Positions 5,988 to 7,577 of a stretch of 7,577 bases of DNA are shown in pieces; the first letter of the stretch is position 1; each line of letters opens with the position of its first letter. Source of the stretch: JBARRO01 sp049644265 (lineage in GTDB: Bacteria > Bacteroidota > Ignavibacteria > UBA10030); NCBI GenBank assembly GCA_049644265.1, contig JBARRO010000217.1, positions 1 through 7,577 on the forward strand, in the 5' to 3' direction. The notes under the pieces are model-generated. The model was given only the letters and a program-made list of their open reading frames with translations. It ran no database searches and was not told the origin of the DNA. The position numbers and the translations under genes are program-made.

Positions 5988-6010
5988 ACTCGTAACCAGA
6001 AACTCGAAAC
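5984..6010. repeat. TTACGAGTTT/TTTCGAGTT repeat words after the TPR gene
   Basis: TCAAACTCGTAAC (5984-5996) and AACTCGAAAC (6001-6010) are exact reverse complements of the words at 5266-5278 and 5287-5296, so the same pair of words occurs in the gaps on both sides of pyrE in opposite orientation. The gap 5921-6035 holds these words and the candidate pyrE promoter; no gene is seen. Confidence 0.65.
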
Positions 6011-6035
6011 CAACCCGTCCTCTGACCGGCCACAA

Positions 6036-6353
6036 CTACCCGTCCATCTCATCCAGCGCATCCTGCATCTCGCTTCGTGCGTGGGTGTCTCCTTGTTGGC
6101 TTGCCTTCTCAATTCCACTCTTGAAGATTGCGATCGCATCGTCGCGACGGTTGGCTTTCTGATAAAGATAGCCAAGCTGTTGATAGGTGGGGATGTAGGA
6201 AGGATCACGACGCGCGAGTTTTTCCAGCAGGGCAATCGCTTTTTCCTGGTTGCTCATACCGGCATACTCGAGGGCAAGCGCGTAGTTCGAAAACGAATCG
6301 TTAGGATCTTTTTCGAGGAAGGCCTTGAGTTTTCGGATTCGTTCTTCGCTCAC
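6036..6353 (-). CDS. Small tetratricopeptide-repeat protein
   Basis: A 105-residue soluble protein with two clear TPR units: about 19-52 (DSFSNYALALEYAGMSNQEKAIALLEKL, then DPS) and 53-87 (YIPTYQQLGYLYQKANRRDDAIAIFKSGI). Both have the usual W/Y-G/A-Y-A-A-P pattern, with the two alanine/glycine turns. An N-terminal helix (SEERIRKLKAFLEKDP) looks like the second helix of a third, partial unit. The start is the GTG at 6353, whose GTGA overlaps the TGA of the dehydratase gene, the classic arrangement for coupled translation; the reading frame is open further upstream only because it runs across that gene. TPRs bind other proteins; the partner is unknown and there is no signal peptide or membrane segment. 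Confidence 0.85.
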   Translation of the reverse strand: MSEERIRKLKAFLEKDPNDSFSNYALALEYAGMSNQEKAIALLEKLARRDPSYIPTYQQLGYLYQKANRRDDAIAIFKSGIEKASQQGDTHARSEMQDALDEMDG

Positions 6354-6625
6354 AACGCGTCGATGGCTTTCGCGAGATCGAAATCCTTCTGGGTTAAACC
6401 ACCTGCGCTGTGGGTTGAAAGCGAAAGCATCACCCGGTTCCAGCGGATATCCATGTCGGGATGGTGATTCGCCTTCTCGGCAAGCAGGGCCACCGAATTC
6501 ACGAATCCCATGGCGTGAACGAAATCCTTGAGGTCGAACGTCTTCTTGATCTCCTTGCCGCTCAAATTCCATTGCTTCAGTTTCTTGAGCTTCGAGGCGA
6601 TCTCTTTTTCTTTCAGGAGTGGCAT
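6350..6625 (-). CDS. Pterin-4a-carbinolamine dehydratase
   Basis: A 91-residue cytoplasmic protein of normal family length. The family dehydrates 4a-hydroxytetrahydrobiopterin during aromatic amino-acid hydroxylation. The active-site pattern is complete: HHP at 54-56 (His54, His55), His72 in LSTHSAGGLT and Asp81 in KDFDLA, matching the catalytic histidines and aspartate of DCoH/PhhB. The ATG at 6625 is chosen because GAAGGGA lies about 9 nt upstream and family members start close to this point; an upstream in-frame start at 6730 would put the first 35 residues inside the deformylase gene. It lies 16 nt after that gene and overlaps the TPR gene by 4 nt. No hydroxylase is in the window, so its role here (pterin recycling or a moonlighting function) is open. 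Confidence 0.92.
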   Translation of the reverse strand: MPLLKEKEIASKLKKLKQWNLSGKEIKKTFDLKDFVHAMGFVNSVALLAEKANHHPDMDIRWNRVMLSLSTHSAGGLTQKDFDLAKAIDAL

Positions 6626-6641
6626 GGCAGAGTCCCTTCGG

Positions 6642-7163
6642 TCAAAGGATGGATCCGGATTTTCTGGAGAGTTTTTCGAATTCGCTGCGGAGGACAATGT
6701 GGGTTGAGTCGATGGCCCGGTCGATGGCAAGAACGCCGTTGAGATGATCGATCTCGTGCTGAAGCAATTCGGAGAGGCCTCCCGTGGCTTTCAGGGTTTT
6801 CTTCGTACCCTGTTCATCCCTGAATTCCACGACGATCGAGGTATTCCTTCGTACGTTCACCAGGATGTCGGGGAAGGAGAAACAATCATCCCAGAGCCGG
6901 AATGTATGGCGGCTTCGTTTGGTGATTCGCGGATTCATCAGCGGTCCGTGGTATTCGAAATCGATGTAGATGACCTGTTGCCCCATGCCGATCTGTGGAG
7001 CTGCGATGCCCCGGCCAAATCCCTTGCGACTTCTGAAATCAAGAAGCGTATCACGGAGATTTGTGACGGTTGAAGTTGTGTCCGGGGAGGAAAAGTGTCT
7101 TACAGGAGTACAGCGTTTCCGGAGGACGGGGTTTCCGAGGAGAAGGATTTCTTGGACGGCCAT
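6642..7163 (-). CDS. Peptide deformylase, divergent form
   Basis: A 173-residue cytoplasmic metalloenzyme expected to remove the formyl group from N-terminal methionine. Motif 1 is normal (GRGIAAPQIG, 50-59) and motif 3 is normal (QHEIDH, 135-140, with the two metal-binding histidines and catalytic Glu137). Motif 2, usually EGCLS, reads DDCFSFP (92-98): the metal-binding Cys94 is kept while the Gly and Leu are replaced. This is a recognisable side branch of the deformylase family, seen beside a standard enzyme in some genomes. I chose the ATG at 7163 (MAVQEILLLGNPVLR) because family members start like this; the alternative ATG at 7214 would begin almost inside the upstream terminator stem. 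No ribosome site is obvious. It heads a likely operon with the dehydratase and TPR genes. Confidence 0.88.
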   Translation of the reverse strand: MAVQEILLLGNPVLRKRCTPVRHFSSPDTTSTVTNLRDTLLDFRSRKGFGRGIAAPQIGMGQQVIYIDFEYHGPLMNPRITKRSRHTFRLWDDCFSFPDILVNVRRNTSIVVEFRDEQGTKKTLKATGGLSELLQHEIDHLNGVLAIDRAIDSTHIVLRSEFEKLSRKSGSIL

Positions 7164-7218
7164 GAGATCAATATCGCAAATCTCCGGTTCCGAGTCAAAG
7201 AGCCTGCTCCTCATGACG

Positions 7219-7254
7219 AAAAGCCGTCATGGAGATGTATCGATGACGGCTTTC
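7219..7254 (-). terminator. Hairpin terminator of the T9SS cargo gene
   Basis: A perfect 11-bp inverted repeat, AAAGCCGTCAT (7220-7230) and ATGACGGCTTT (7243-7253), with a 12-nt loop, lies about 20 nt past the stop of the T9SS gene. On the minus strand the stem is followed by TTTTCG, as in a short intrinsic terminator. In the other direction it ends in only three Ts. It separates the T9SS gene from the deformylase operon. Confidence 0.65.
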
Positions 7255-7274
7255 CGACAAATTATGAGGTTCTT

Positions 7275-7577
7275 CTATTTGAGAAGCAGGAGCTTGGTAA
7301 TTGTCGTTTTTCCGGTGACTTCCAGCTTTGAGAAGTAAACGCCGCTTGGAAGCTTGGAAGCATCGAAAACGACGGTGTGAACCCCTGCTTCACGTTCTCC
7401 GTTGACGAGCTTTGCAACCTCCCGCCCTACCAAGTCATAAACCCTTAGAGATACCAATCCGGGGGCGACAAGTTTGAACTCAATCCTTGTGCTCGGATTG
7501 AACGGGTTGGGGTATACGGAGAGAGCATCGACCGAGGTTTCAGAAGCCCTCTGTTCTGGTGCGGCGCTGTATCCGCC
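7275..7577 (-). CDS. C-terminal fragment of a T9SS-exported protein (type A sorting domain)
   Basis: An open frame of 100 residues runs from the window edge to a TAG at 7277-7275, so this is the 3' end of a larger gene. It ends in a type IX secretion type A C-terminal sorting domain: YPNPFNPSTRIEFKL at 22-36, VSLRVYDLVGREVAKLVNGE (the Gly-Arg-Glu-Val turn), AGVHTVVFDASKLPSGVYF and the terminal KLLLLK. The domain steers a secreted protein through the outer membrane and is normally cut off. Everything before residue 20 is linker (GGYSAAPEQRASETS), so the catalytic or structural part and the signal peptide lie outside the window and nothing can be said of its activity. No internal start is proposed: an apparent start at 7457 is simply a leucine or valine codon inside the domain. 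Confidence 0.92.
   Translation of the reverse strand, partial: GGYSAAPEQRASETSVDALSVYPNPFNPSTRIEFKLVAPGLVSLRVYDLVGREVAKLVNGEREAGVHTVVFDASKLPSGVYFSKLEVTGKTTITKLLLLK

Noticed and set aside
6354..6572. Upstream extension of the TPR frame
   Set aside because: It is the dehydratase gene read in another frame; the GTG overlapping the dehydratase stop gives a clean TPR protein.
6626..6730. Longer start for the pterin dehydratase at 6730
   Set aside because: The added 35 residues overlap the deformylase gene in another frame and are low-complexity; the ATG at 6625 has a ribosome site and fits the family length.
7164..7214. Longer deformylase start at 7214
   Set aside because: It would begin next to the upstream terminator stem and add residues not typical of deformylases; MAVQEILLLGNP is the normal start.
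7220..7253. Riboswitch or attenuator upstream of the deformylase gene
   Set aside because: A single perfect stem followed by TTTT just past the T9SS gene stop is better explained as an intrinsic terminator; no aptamer-like conserved core is seen.

Overview
The window looks like ordinary chromosome from a bacterium of the Bacteroidota/Chlorobiota/Ignavibacteriota neighbourhood. The clearest taxonomic marker is the gene fragment at the right edge, which ends in a type IX secretion (T9SS) type A sorting domain of the 'YPNPFNPST ... LPSGVYF ... LLLK' kind. That style is typical of Ignavibacteria-like and other FCB-group genomes. Codon use and base composition look uniform (GC roughly one half, judged by eye). 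I see no transposase, phage gene, CRISPR array, tRNA or rRNA.

Layout: one plus-strand gene at the left, an inositol monophosphatase family enzyme (21-818), converges on a long minus-strand series. Read in the direction of transcription from the right edge, that series is: the C-terminus of a T9SS-exported protein (7577-7275) and a hairpin terminator; a divergent peptide deformylase, a pterin-4a-carbinolamine dehydratase and a small TPR protein (7163-6036, 16-nt gap then a GTGA overlap); pyrE (5920-5339); an MscS-type channel, a NUDIX ADP-ribose pyrophosphatase and a 62-residue zinc-ribbon protein (5261-3402, overlapping or touching); thymidine/pyrimidine-nucleoside phosphorylase (3346-1997); and a two-CBS-domain protein followed by a membrane-anchored ferredoxin-fold protein (1903-965).

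Functionally this is housekeeping: nucleotide synthesis and salvage (pyrE, deoA/pdp), nucleotide-sugar clean-up (NUDIX), protein N-terminal maturation (def), pterin recycling (PCD), osmotic protection (MscS) and phosphate-ester hydrolysis (IMPase). No pathway is complete here, and the clusters probably reflect co-transcription more than one shared process.

No clearly new multi-gene system is visible. Two things deserve a second look. First, the gaps after suhB/before the ferredoxin-like stop, after pyrE and after the TPR gene carry short degenerate words (GAGTNN, GAGTAGT, GAGTTT, TTACGAGTTT, TTTCGAGTT), often in inverted halves and dense in stop codons; one tract has been read into the annotated start of the MscS gene. 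Second, the ferredoxin-like protein keeps the flanking sequence of a plant-type [2Fe-2S] domain but has only two cysteines in total, too few for the usual four-Cys cluster.
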